From Chitinophaga fulva (GTDB lineage: Bacteria; Bacteroidota; Bacteroidia; Chitinophagales; Chitinophagaceae), in contig NZ_JABBGC010000001.1 of NCBI RefSeq assembly GCF_012927205.1, positions 2,852,810 to 2,916,809 of the forward strand: a stretch of DNA of 64,000 nt, given 5' to 3'. Position 1 is the stretch's first letter. Each line of letters begins with the position of its first letter. Positions 1 through 13,200 of this stretch are shown here, piece after piece. The notes beneath the pieces are model-generated. The model did no database searches and was not told the DNA's origin. It worked only from the letters and a program-made list of their open reading frames with translations. Both the position numbers and the translations under genes were made by a program.

Positions 1-455
1 GTTTGTCTGACCACCTCATTGCGGATCATTGTGATCGTATGACCTATGCGAACTCCGTTGAAGGCCGGTTCCCATTCCTCGATATCGATCTCGTGGAATT
101 TGCCCGGACAATTCCGCCAGACCTGAAACTGAACGGACTAAATGAAAAATATATACTGAAGGAGATCGCACGGAAATACATACCCGGACAGATCATCGAC
201 CGCCAGAAATTCGGGTTTATCGCGCCCGGCAGTCCGGACCTGATCAGGCAACGGATTGAATGGATTGATGACATGCTCTCTTATGAGCGTATTAAAAAAC
301 AAGGATACTTTGATCCTGATACCGTAGAAGCGCTTCGCAAAATTTACAGCGCAAGTGATTTCCGGCTAAACCTGCCTTATGAGAGTGACTTACTGATAGT
401 AGTGCTCACCTTTAATATTCTGCTCGAACTTTTTGACTTACCTAACATACATTAA
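1..455 (+). CDS. Asparagine synthetase (glutamine-hydrolysing), C-terminal part; 5' end outside window
   Basis: This is the C-terminal part of an AsnB-type asparagine synthetase; the reading frame is open at the left edge, so the glutaminase domain and most of the synthetase domain lie outside. The visible part carries the family motif NSVEGRFPFLD near its start, which resembles the NSVEARxPFLD motif of the ATP-pyrophosphatase domain, and the later KFGF segment followed by a proline. The family converts aspartate to asparagine with ATP and glutamine. It lies 11 bp before the racemase gene and is co-directional with the NRPS genes, three of whose A domains carry an Asn-type code, so precursor supply is the simplest role. 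Some AsnB-like enzymes in peptide clusters amidate or cyclise products instead; the missing N-terminus prevents a decision. Confidence 0.9.
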   Translation, partial: LSDHLIADHCDRMTYANSVEGRFPFLDIDLVEFARTIPPDLKLNGLNEKYILKEIARKYIPGQIIDRQKFGFIAPGSPDLIRQRIEWIDDMLSYERIKKQGYFDPDTVEALRKIYSASDFRLNLPYESDLLIVVLTFNILLELFDLPNIH

Positions 456-466
456 TTGTTCTTCCG

Positions 467-1201
467 ATGAATCAACCAAAAAAGATGGGAATAGTAGGAG
501 GAATGGGGGCCAGAGCCGGCGCGCTCTTTCTGCAAAAGATCATTGATTACTCTCCCGCCATATCGGACCAGGATTTTCCGGAGATTATCTTCCATAACAA
601 CGCAGGGGTACCTGACAGAACGAAGGCCATTCTTCATAATGGCCCCTCTTCCCTGAATGCGCTCCTGAAATCCATTGATCTGTTTAACCAACAGGATGTG
701 GAGCTGATCGCCCTAGCCTGTGTTACCTCTTATTATTACTATGAACAGCTCCGAAGACATACCAATGCCTGTATCATGAATCCCCTGCACCTGGTGGCGG
801 AGGCTGTTCGTGAAAAATCGCCGGGCAATGCTCCGCGAGTGGGACTGCTGGCTACCAGCGGCACCATCAGTGCCGGTTTGTTTCATGAGGCACTGGGCAG
901 GGAAGGTATTGAAGTTGTTACCCTTAACAGAACTGATCAGGAAGAGGTGTTCATGCGTGCAGTGTATATGGAAAACGGGTTTAAGTCCAATCATATATCC
1001 ACAGAGGCCCGCAGGCTAATGGCCCTGGCGTTTGAAAAGATACAGAACAATGGTGTGGACGTGGTGATCGGAGGATGTACAGAAATATCCCTGGACGCAT
1101 CGCCCGCCTCTGCTGACTACCGGTTTATTGATGTGCTGGACCTGCTCGCGAAAAAGACTGCAGCATATTGTTATTACTCCAATTATATAACCATCGAATA
1201 G
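467..1201 (+). CDS. Aspartate/glutamate racemase family protein
   Basis: A 244-aa member of the PLP-independent Asp/Glu racemase superfamily. The N-terminus has the family motif GIVGGMG, and two candidate catalytic cysteines are present: C85 in ACVTS and C204 in GGCTE. In typical aspartate racemases the first motif reads CNT; here the Asn is Val, and a run of tyrosines follows, so this is a divergent subfamily. These enzymes interconvert L- and D-Asp or L- and D-Glu with a two-cysteine mechanism in the cytoplasm. The gene sits between the asparagine synthetase (11 bp) and NRPS1 (6 bp), surely in one operon. A role in supplying D-Asp, or in racemising a related acidic or hydroxylated precursor for the NRPS, is inferred from position. 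Confidence 0.85.
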   Translation: MNQPKKMGIVGGMGARAGALFLQKIIDYSPAISDQDFPEIIFHNNAGVPDRTKAILHNGPSSLNALLKSIDLFNQQDVELIALACVTSYYYYEQLRRHTNACIMNPLHLVAEAVREKSPGNAPRVGLLATSGTISAGLFHEALGREGIEVVTLNRTDQEEVFMRAVYMENGFKSNHISTEARRLMALAFEKIQNNGVDVVIGGCTEISLDASPASADYRFIDVLDLLAKKTAAYCYYSNYITIE

Positions 1202-1207
1202 TTTCAT

Positions 1208-4200
1208 ATGGACAAGAAAGTGATCCACAGCGTTTTTGAAGAAGTAGTAAAAAATAATCCTTCACGCATCGCTATAGAAACCGTTACCGGGAAAATATCC
1301 TATGCAGGACTCAATATATATGCCAACAGGATAGCTGCTTTGCTGAAACATATCGGTTGTAAAAAAGGAACTATTGTGAACGTGTTGGGCCAGTCGTCTA
1401 TACAGCTGGTAGCGGCCATGTTGGGCGTTTTTAAAAGTGGGGGTATCTATCTGCCGGTAGATGCACAGTTTTCCACAAAACGGCTGGCTCAGATATTCGA
1501 AGAGACTTTTGATGGGATTATTATTGTGGATGCAGTTCTGCAGGAGGTGGTCCCGGTAGTGATGGAATCACTGTCCATCCCCTTCGCATGCTATATTGTG
1601 GCAGATCAGGAAGGCAACATGAGCTTGTATGAGTGGAAAGATGGCCACTCCACGCCGGTTGATTTCAAAGAAGAAGCAGGCTGGCAGGAGAACCCGCCGC
1701 TCCTGGCTGATGGCCGGAGCAGTAACTATATTTTTTATACTTCCGGCTCTACAGGAAAAGCAAAAGCGATAGAAGGGGCACATGCCGGGTTGAGCCATTT
1801 TATACACTGGGAACTCAAAGAATTTAATATAGCCGACAACGTTAGGGTGAGCCAGATTACCCAATTTACTTTTGATGCTTCGCTGCGTGATGTTTTTGTA
1901 GGATTGATCGCCGGTGGCACTGTCTGTATCCCCGACGCAGATACGAAGGCCAATCCGGCTGCTTTGTTGCAATGGCTGGCAGACAACCGGATTACACTGA
2001 TACATTGTGTGCCGTCCTTGTTCCGGGTGCTGGTAAAGGAAATGGAATGGTCTGACCGGCAATACGACCTGAGTGCCTTACAATACCTGATGATGGCCGG
2101 GGAGATGCTGTATACCAGGGATATCAGCGAATGGAGGAAACTGGCCGGCGACCACGTGCAAATAGTAAACTTGTACGGCCCTACGGAAACAACCATGGTG
2201 AAATCTTTCTTCCGGATAGGAACGCTGTCAGACAGCCCTTCACAATCCATCCCGGTGGGCATTCCCATCAGCAATACCAATATTGCCGTTATTAAAGACG
2301 GATATATCTGTAGTGCTGGTGAGATAGGCGAAATCTATATTAAGACTCCCTTTGCCACCAAAGGATATTATAAAAATGAAACGCTTACCAAAGAATTTTT
2401 TGTGCAAAATCCGCTTAGTAATGATGCGGAAGATATAGTTTATAAAACCGGCGATCTGGGCAGGTATTTGTCTGATGGCAATATTGAAGTGCTCGGGCGC
2501 CTCGACAGCCAGGTAAAGGTAAACGGTGTCCGGGTGGAACTGATAGAGGTAGAGAGGGCACTGCTGGCGTTGGACGGTATTCATCAAACAGTTGTGAAAG
2601 CCCACCGCACTGATGATAACCTGACATCCCTGATAGCCTACTATACAGGGATGGAAAGGGATGTGGAAACTTTCCGCAGCCAGTTGGAACAAAGCCTGAA
2701 TACGCAGTTGATACCTTCTTATTTTATTCACCTGGAAGCATTTCCACTGAATGTAAATGGAAAAATTGACAGGAGGGCACTGCCCGTTCCGGAAGAAGTG
2801 GTCATGGGAGGCGCCAGCTTTGAAGCTCCATCAGGGACCGTGGAAGAAAAATTGGAAACGTTCTGGAAGGAAATATTAGGATATAACAGGATCAGCAGGA
2901 ACATCTCTTTTTTCAGTATAGGCGGACATTCGCTGCGGGCTATACAACTGGTGTCCAGGATACAGCATGAATTTAATGTCGTTATCCGTATCGCGGATGT
3001 CTTCACGGAAAATACTATCCGTAAGCAGGCGGCGTTTATTGCTGCCGGGCTGTCCGCCGGTGCTGTAGCCATTCAGCCAACAGCGCCCCAGCCCCACTAT
3101 GCCCTGTCTTCCGCGCAAAGGCGCCTCTGGGTATTGTGCCAGTTTGAAGATGGCAGCATGGCGTACAATATGCCGGGCGCTTATGTCATAGAAGGTTCAC
3201 TGAACGTGGCCCTGCTGAAGGCCGCCTTTGACGGCATGATTGCCCGTCATGAAATATTGAGAACAGTTTTTGGAGAATCGCAGGCAGGGGAGATAAGGCA
3301 ATTTATTCTCTCCCCGGAAGAAATAGCCTTCGATATTCCCTATGAGGATATAAGAAATCTGGCAGATCAGGAACAGCGGATCAGCAGTTTCCTCGATGCT
3401 GAAAGCCGGTACCGTTTCCAGCTCGCTAAAGGCCCGTTGCTGCGGGCTACATTGTTCCGGGTAGAGGATGAACGCTGGGTGCTTTCCTATATGATGCATC
3501 ACATTATCAGTGATGACTGGTCCATGCAGGTATTGCTGCGGGAACTGTTTGCCATTTATCATGCCGCTATCACCGGTAATGAAGCCGGTTTACCGCCCTT
3601 GCCTGTCCAATATAAAGACTATGCTGCATGGCAGCAGGAACAGCTGCGGGAAGATGCATTGACCACCCACCGTACCTATTGGATGGAGCAATTCTCTGGT
3701 GAATTGCCGGTGTTACAGTTACCGGCGGACCATCCCAGGCCGGCGGTGAAAACCTATCATGGAGATATTATTTACAGCGTAATCGATAAGGACCTGTCAG
3801 AGCGCTTAAAAACTTTTCTGCAGGAAAGGGGGGATACCCTGTTTATGGGCCTGATGACGGTTATCAACGTATTGCTGCACCGCTACACAGGACAACGTGA
3901 TATCGTTATTGGCAGCCCGGTGGCTGCCAGGGCTCACCTGGCATTGGAGGACCAGATAGGTTTTTATACCAATATCCTCCCGCTCAGAACGCGTTTCAGT
4001 AGTGATATCACTTTTGTGGAACTGCTGGAAGAAGTAAGACAACTGACATTGGCTGCCTTCCGGCATGAAGTATTCCCGTTTGATCAACTGATCGATGAGC
4101 TGAAACTAAAGCGGGATATGAGCCGTGCGCCCTTGTTCGATGTATTTGTGGACCTTCACGACAGGATGGCCACCGCAGATATTGCTGCCGGCATTGAAAA

Positions 4201-7200
4201 TGCAGGGCTGCGCATCAAACCCCTCGAAGATGGCCAGCACCATGTCAGCAAATTTGATCTGACCTGGATGTTCACCAATACGGACAAGGAAATATACATG
4301 TCCCTTGAATACAATACAGACATATATACCGGGGAAACTGCCCGGCGTTATTGCAGCCATTTCCTGCAGCTGCTGGAAGCACTGATCACGGAGCCATTTG
4401 TGCCGGTGGCGCAGGCGGATTACCTCCATGCGGATGAAAAACAACTGCTCCTCGAAACATTCAATAGAGACCGTGCGGCAGTACCTGCTTTTCGTGCTAT
4501 CCCGGCACTGCTGGCGGCGCAAGTGACCGTTGCTCCGGAAGCCGCTGCCATTGTTTTCGATAACCAGCCATTCAGCTACCAGCAGGTGAACGAAGCTGCT
4601 AACAGGTTGGCAGCATACCTTGCAGGCGAATGTGCGGTGCGCCGGGGCGACCGTGTGGGAATTATGCTGGACAGGTCGGAGAAAATGATTGTGGCGATGT
4701 TGGGCATATTAAAAGCCGGAGCCGTGTATGTGCCGGTAGACCCGGCCTATCCGGAGATACGCAAGGCGGCTATTGTTGAAGATGCCGCTTTGAAAGTATT
4801 GATTACACAGACGAATTATCTTTTTGATATCACCTATTTCAATGGGCCACTCTTCGCCATAGACGTACAGCTGGATACCCTCGCCGGAGTTGCCTGGGAA
4901 GACGTGCCTGTGATGCCGGAAGAACCGGCTTATGTACTATACACCTCCGGCTCTACAGGCAATCCCAAAGGCTGCGAGATCACACACGGTAGTCTGTCAC
5001 ACTATGTGCAATGGGCCTGTGAATATTATGTGTCCGGCAAGGCGGTACGTGGCAATTTCCCACTGTTTACTTCCTTGTCCTTCGACCTGACAGTGACAAG
5101 TATCTTTTGCCCGCTGATAAGTGGTGCTACGGTATATGTTTACGGCCAGGAAAAAGAACTGCCGGATATACTGCAACATTGCCTTGGCATTGATAGTGGG
5201 GTGGACTGCATCAAATTAACGCCCTCGCATGTACGGTTGCTGGAAGCGCTGGAAATCGGCGCCAGTGGCATAGGTTGCGCTATTTTGGGTGGAGAAGCGG
5301 TGATGGTGGAACATGTGGCGGCATTAAAACAGCTGAATAACCACATGCGGGTGTATAACGAATACGGCCCTACGGAAACAACAGTGGGCTGCGTGGTAAA
5401 AGAGCTGGAGGCCTCAGGGCCTGTATTGATCGGCAAACCGGTCAGTGGTGCGGAAATCTGTATCCTGGATGCTTTCGGGCAACTGGTGCCGGTAGGTGTC
5501 TATGGAGAAATATGCATAGGAGGGGCAGGGCTGGCACGTGGTTACCTGAACCGGGCGGACCTTACGGAGGAGAAATTTATTGCCCACCCTTACCGTGAAG
5601 GCAAACGTTTATACCGCAGCGGTGACAGTGGCCGTTGGCAGGCGAATGGAGAACTGGCTTGTCAGGGCCGTATAGACGACCAGGTAAAAGTACGGGGCTA
5701 CAGGATAGAACCAGGGGAGATAGAACATGCGCTGAGCGCTTGTCCCGGCATTACAGCCTGTGCGGTGAAAGCGTGGCCGCAGGCAGACGGGGAAGTACTG
5801 TTGGCAGGCTACCTGGAAGGAGACAGCCATGACACGGAGCGGGTACGGGCCTTCCTGAGTACGCGCCTGCCTGCTTATATGCTGCCGCAGCAGCTGATCT
5901 CCGTACCGGTTTTCCCACTGACTGTAAATGGTAAAACAGACCGTCATGCACTGCCTGCGCCCCAAGCGGACGACCGGTCATCCGGTAAGACATATGTTGC
6001 CGCCCGTAATGAAACGGAAACTGTTTTGATAGCCGTATTTGAAGAGGTGTTGAAGAAACAGGGCATTGGCGTATTGGATGACTTCTTCATGCTGGGCGGT
6101 GATTCCATCAAATCGATACAGATAGTGGCCCGCCTGAAACAACGCGGTTATACGCTTACTATCCAGGAAGTATTGCAGTATACTACTATTTCGGTGCTGG
6201 CTGATTATGTGAAAGTGCTGGTCCGTGAAGCGGACCAGTCGCCGGTGAGCGGCATGATTCCTCTGAGCCCTATTCAGCACTGGTTTTTTGAGGTGGACCC
6301 GGAGCATGTTTCGCATTTCAATCAATCCGTGTTGCTGGAAAGCCAGGAACCACTGTCTGAACTGGCGCTGAAAGCTACGCTGGACAGGCTGGTGCAGCAT
6401 CACGACGCGCTGCGGATGGTATTCCGTGAAACCGCGTCCGGCTGGGAACAGGAAAATAAAAACGAACATCAGGGCTGTAGCCTGGAAATATTGACATGGG
6501 GAGATGAAGCCGCTTTCACTGCTGATTGTGAGCGTATACAATCTTCTGTAGATCTTTCCACAGGGCCATTGTTGCGCGCGGGCCTGTTCCGCGGAGCAGG
6601 CAAAGACCGTTTGCTGCTGGTAGTCCATCACCTGGTGATGGACGCTGTGTCCTGGCGTATCCTGCTGGAAGACTTGTCTTCTGTTTATCAGGCATTGTCG
6701 ATGGGCATCTCTGCCCACTTGCCGGCGAAGACGGATTCTTTCCTTTACTGGCAGCAACAACAGCTGGCCTATGCGGTGAGTGATGCCCTGCAACAGGAAA
6801 CACTTTATTGGGATGCCATTGAAAACCGCGCAGTGGCCGGCCTTGTGCCGGACCATGCGGGAGGCAGTAACCTGATGCAGGATATTGAAACGGTGGGCGT
6901 ACAGTTATCAGCCGCCACAACGGAATGTTTGCTGACGCGCTGCTACCAGGCTTACGGAACAGAGATCAATGATATTTTACTGGCGGCCCTGGGGCTGGCA
7001 GTACAGGAAGTGTTTGGCAGTACAGAAATATTGGTGCGACTGGAAGGTCACGGGCGCGAATATATTGGCAGTGATGTGGACGTCACGCGGACCGTCGGTT
7101 GGTTCACTACGATGTACCCTGTATTGCTGGACCTTACCTATGCCCGTGATCCGGTACGGCAGCTGATAGCGGTGAAGGAAAGCCTTCACCGGGTACCGGG

Positions 7201-10200
7201 CAAAGGTATCGGTTACGGTATCCTTCGTTATTTGTGTGGCCGTCCTTATCAGCTACAGCCACAGATAGGTTTCAATTATCTGGGCGACTTCGGAACGGTC
7301 TTACAATCAGAAGCATCGCCTTCAGCCTTTACCTTCTCCGGTGCCCACCGTGGCAGGGAGATGCCCGGCACCCGGCAGCGGGACCTGCTGCTGGAAGTCA
7401 GCGGTATGGTGGCAGACGACGTATTGCGTTTAAGCATCGATTATAGCCGTGAACAATTTGAGGCGGCTACGATAAACCGTCTGTCGGCAGCGCTGCAACG
7501 TCACCTGGAATGGTTGGCGGACCGGTTGTCGGGTACCACGCGCCGGCAACTGACACCGGTAGACCTGAGTTATACATCGCTGACAGTAGATCAGGTGATG
7601 GGGCTGCAGCAGGAGAAAGCAGTGGAAGATATATACCCGTTGAGCCCTTTCCAGGAAGGATTGTACTACCACTGGTTGTCTTCTCCCGGTTCTCCGCTGT
7701 ACTTCGAACAGATGAGTTACCGTCTGAAAGGGCTGCTGGACCTGTCTTTGCTGGAGCAAAGCTATTATACGCTGGTGTCCCGACATGCAGTGCTGCGGAC
7801 GCATTTTACGCAACATTACGGAGAGCGCCTGTTACAGGTAGTGTGTACTGATATCCGGGAAGGTTTTTCCGTGTACCGTCCATCAGGTGAAAGTGAAGCC
7901 GCTGTAAGCTTGTACCGTGAACAGGACCGGCTGCGGGGCTTCGACCTGCATAAAGGTTCCCAGATGAGACTGGCGGTGATCGCATTGGAAGAGGATGTTT
8001 ATGAGTTTGTGTGGAGTCATCATCATATCATCATGGATGGTTGGTGTGTGAGCCTCCTGGTGAAAGAATTTTTCCAGATCTACGAGAGCCTGAAGGTTGG
8101 CCGTCCTGCCGGGTTGGGGCGTGTATATCCTTACTCAGGCTATATACAATGGCTGGAAGGGCTGGACCGTAACCATACGCGGGAATACTGGCGGCATTAC
8201 CTGGAAGGATATGATACCGTAAGTACAATACCCCGAATGAAAGCACCCGGAAGGACGTTCCGTGGCAACCAGCAAACGCTGTTACTGGACGGAGCACTTA
8301 GGACTTCCATCCGCAGTGTATGCACAACAGCCGGCGTAACGGAGAGTACCTTCATCCAGGCTGTCTGGGGTATATTGTTGGGTAAGTACAATGACAGGGA
8401 AGATGTTGTTTTCGGTACAGTAGTATCAGGACGCCCGGCGCAGCTGGAGGGAATGGAAGAAATGATCGGCCTGTTCAGTAATGCGATACCGGTACGTATC
8501 CGGCCGGAGAAAAACTTGACAGTCCGCAGCTTACTGAAAACAGTACAGCGGATGTGGATCGGCAGTGCAGACCATCACTATATGCAGTTGGCGGAAATAC
8601 AGGCGGCCAGTACACTTGGGCGTAACCTGATGGACCATATGCTGGTCTTTGAAAATTATCCCGTGGTAGAAGCGGTGGAAGAAACCATGGAAAATGTCAG
8701 GAACATCGCCGTATTAGGAAATAGTGTTTTTGGTCAGGCCAACTATGACCTCATGATCACCGTCATTGCGAGGGACAGCATTGTAATTAAGTTCGACTAT
8801 AACGAAAGCATATACGAAAACGATCAGGTTGAACGCATGATATCCCATTTGAAAGGAATTATCCATGCAATGATTGAAAACATAGATGAAAACATAGGTA
8901 CTATCAATTATATCAGCCAGGAAGAACACCGGTTGTTGCTGGAAACATTTAATGACACCACTGTTGCTTATCCTTCTGAAGGTACGCTGGTAAGCCTTTT
9001 CCGCGAACAGGTACAGTCCTGTCCGGATGCGCCGGCGCTGGTATTCATGGAAGAGACGCTCAGTTACGCCGTATTGGACGAACGGTCCGACAGGCTGGCG
9101 GATTATCTGTTGCAGGCGCACCAGTTGAAACACGGAGAGCGGGTAGGGATTTTAATGGGCCGCTCCGACCGGCTGATAGTGGCCATCCTGGGTATTTTGA
9201 AAGCAGGTGGCTGCTTTGTGCCGATAGATCCTGAATACCCGGAACAGCGCCGTTCCTTTATTATCCGCGATGCGGGCATACAGGTGCTGATCACGGAGGC
9301 AGACCACATCTTTAACCTGGAACACTACAGCGGTGCGCTGATCGCGCTGGACCTGCAACTGGATACGATGCCGGCAGCAGGACAGCTGCCGGAAGTAAGC
9401 GCCACCACGGCAGCTTATGTGATCTACACTTCCGGTTCTACCGGTACGCCTAAAGGTGTGGTGATTGAACATCATGCAATCGTCAATACTATCCGTGCGC
9501 AACGTGCGGCCTTTGAGCTTGATGGTCACGAAAGAGGATTGCAGTTTGCATCTCCCTCTTTTGACGCTTCCGTCTGGGAGATATTCATGATGTTAGCAAC
9601 AGGAGGCACCCTGTATGTAGTGGATGAAGAAAGCCGGAAGACCCCTGAACTACTGGAAGCATACATCCATCAGCATGAAATAGATATAGCGACCCTTCCT
9701 CCGGCTTACCTGAAACTGCTGGATGCCTCCCGGCTTGGCCTCAGGAAGCTGATCACAGCGGGAGAAGCGGCTATCATGGGAGATGCGATGGCGTTTTCGT
9801 CCCATGGCACTTACTATAATGCCTATGGCCCTGCTGAGTCCAGTATCTGCGCCACCATTTTCCGGGTGGAACAGGGTAGTGGTATTCCTTATAGCAGTGT
9901 GCCTGTTGGTAAACCGATTGCCAATACGCAGGTCTACATTTTGAACAAAGACCAGCAGCTGATGCCGGTGGGGGTTTATGGTGAGATATGCCTTGGAGGA
10001 GCAGGGCTGGCACAGGGTTACCTGGACCGTCCCGATCTTACATCGGAGCGTTTCATTGCCCATCCCTACCAGGCAGGGGAACGTTTGTACCGTACAGGAG
10101 ACGTTGGGCGCTGGCTGTCCGACGGGAACGTGGAATTCGGCGGACGTATGGACGCGCAGGTGAAACTACACGGTTACCGTATAGAAACCGGTGAGATAGA

Positions 10201-13200
10201 ACATGTGCTGGAATCGTATGAAGGTATCAGCGGCGCAGTGGTGAAACTGTGGACCAGCGCAGGCGGCGACGCAGCGCTGGTGGCTTACCTGGAAGGCGCG
10301 GACCACGATGTACGCGCTGTCCGCGACTACCTGTCTTCCCGTTTGCCGACCTATATGGTGCCGCATCATTTTATATCGCTGGCTTCCTTCCCGGTAACGG
10401 TGAATGGAAAAACAGACCGTCAGGCGCTGCCTTCGCCGGAATCGGTACTGCACACGTCGGACGTGGCTTATGTATCCGGCCGTAATGATAAAGAGATACA
10501 GCTGATCGCTGTGTTTGAAGAGGTGTTGAAGAAAAGCCCGCTGGGTATTTATGATGACTTCTTCCTGTTGGGAGGAGACTCCATTAAGTCGATACAGATC
10601 GTGTCCCGATTGAAACAGCGGGGATATATGCTGGGCATCCAGGATGTGATGCGCAGCCCTGTGATCGCGGAGCTGGCCGGCAGTATGCAGCCGCTTACGC
10701 GGGAGGCAGACCAGTCCACCGTTACAGGGCAGACAGGACTAGGTCCTGTACAACAGTGGTTTTTGCAGACCTCCTCCGAATGGGGCCACTACAACCAGTC
10801 TGTGTTGCTGGAAAGCCGGGAGCGTTTGTCAGAACCCAGCTTGCGTGCATCGCTGGACCATTTGTTGTTGCATCATGATGCGCTGCGGATGGTATACCAT
10901 CACAAGGCCGGAGTATGGGAACAGGAGAACCTGGGCAGTGAGCAGGGCTGTTTACTGGAAGTACATGACTGGACAGACGACACTTCATTTGGCGTCATCT
11001 GTGACCGCATACAGTCCACTATCGACCTGGAGAATGGCCCGTTGTTCCGGGCGGCCCTGTTCCGCGGAACAGACAAGGACCGTTTGCTGCTGGTGGCGCA
11101 TCACCTGGTGATAGATGGCGTTTCCTGGCGCATCCTGTTCGATGACCTTGCGGCGTTGTATGAGCAATACCGCAGCGGTGTAACAACGGCGCTGCCCTTA
11201 AAGACAGACTCCTTCCGTGACTGGCAACAGCAGCTGTACCGCTATGCAGACAGCACTGCCCTGGCGGAGGAAGCAGCTTACTGGTCGGCAGTGGAAGCAA
11301 CCGCAGTGACACCGCTTCCGGTAGATCATCCTGACGGTTCCAATAAAGTACAGGACATGACGGAATGTGCTTTTACCCTGGACACAAAGCTTACTAATGA
11401 TTTACTGACACGCTGTTATAAAGCCTACAATACGGAAATCAATGATATCCTGCTGACAGCATTAGGATTGGCGATGCAGGAAGTGTTTAATACATCAACC
11501 GTCTTGCTGCAACTGGAAGGCCATGGCCGTGAGTATATAGGAGAAGAGATGGACGTTACCCGGACAGTAGGCTGGTTTACCAGCATTTATCCGGTAGTGC
11601 TGGACATGCGTTATACCACCGATGTGGTACAGCAGTTGATAGCGGTGAAAGAAATGCTGCAGGGTATACCAGGAAAAGGAATAGGCTATGGTATCCTTCG
11701 TTATGTTACGGGACATCCTTACAAACTGGCGCCGGAAATCAGTTTCAACTACCTGGGAGACTTTGGCTCGGGTGCAGGCACGGCACAGGACGGAGCGTCA
11801 CTGTTCAGCTTCAGCGGCGCCTATCATGGACAGGAGACGCCGGCGGACCGGCAGCGGGATACTTTGCTGGACGTCACCGGAATCGTGGTGGCAGGAAATA
11901 TGGAACTTTCTGTGCGTTACAGCCAACAACAATATGATGCCGCTACAATAGCATCACTGGTAGAGAGCTACCGCCGTCATCTCGAAATGCTTATTCATAC
12001 TTTGTCAGTACATACAGATACGCTGCTTACACCATCGGACCTCACCTGGAAGGAATTGTCTGTTCAGGAAGTAATGACACTGCAAAAAGAAGTGGCGCTG
12101 GAAGATGTATATCCGCTAAGTCCGTTACAGGAAGGCTTGTATTATCATTGGGCGGCTTCACCTGCTTCACCGGTGTATTTTGAACAGATGAGCTACCGCA
12201 TGAAGGCGGATCTTGATATACAGGTGCTGGAGAAAAGCTACTACGCGCTGATATCACGGCATGCCGTATTACGCACGCATTTTTCACAACATTTTGGAGA
12301 GCGCACATTACAGATTGTAGTGCGTGAAATCAAGGAAGGCTTTTCAGCTATCCGGGCTACCGGAGATACAGAAGACTTTATACGTTGTTTTAAGGAAGAT
12401 GACCGGATGAGTGGCTTCAATCTCAGTAAAGGATCACAAATGCGGTTGACGGTTATCGATTTGGGTGCGGAAATGTATGAATTTGTCTGGAGCCATCATC
12501 ACATCATCATGGATGGGTGGTGTGTCAGTGTATTGGTGAAGGATTTCTTTACCATATATGACAGCCTGTTGGCAGGAGGCCGTCCGTTGTTACCGGAAGT
12601 GCATCCATATGCTACCTATATACAGCTGTTGAGTAATGTGAACAGGGAAGAAGCGTTGTCTTACTGGAGCAACTATCTGAATGTATATGATACGCCTGCT
12701 ACATTGCCCCGTATGAAAGCGAGGGAGGAGGACCATCGTGGATGCCGGGAGGTACTGCAACTGGACGCCACATTGATGGCTTCCGTGAGAAATATATGCC
12801 AGACAACAGGAATTACTGAAAGTACTTTTATCCAGGCCGCATGGGGAATATTGCTGAATAGGTATAATAACACCGATGACGCGGTGTTCGGTGCTGTAGT
12901 ATCAGGAAGACCGGCAGAGCTGAAAGGTATAGAAGAAATGATCGGTCTCTTCAGCAATACGGTACCGGTGAGGGTCCGTCTTTCTGAAGATGAAACGGTA
13001 CTGGCGCTGCTGAAGAAAATGCAACAGGCGGCGACCATGGGCAGCCACTATCACTACGTACAACTGGCCGAGGTACAGGCGGCCACTACATTAGGGAGAA
13101 ACCTGTTTGACCACATCCTGGTATTTGAAAATTTCCCGGTAACGGCTATCGTAAAAGATAACGTGGAAAGGAAAAGTGCTGCCAGTAACTGGACGTTTAT

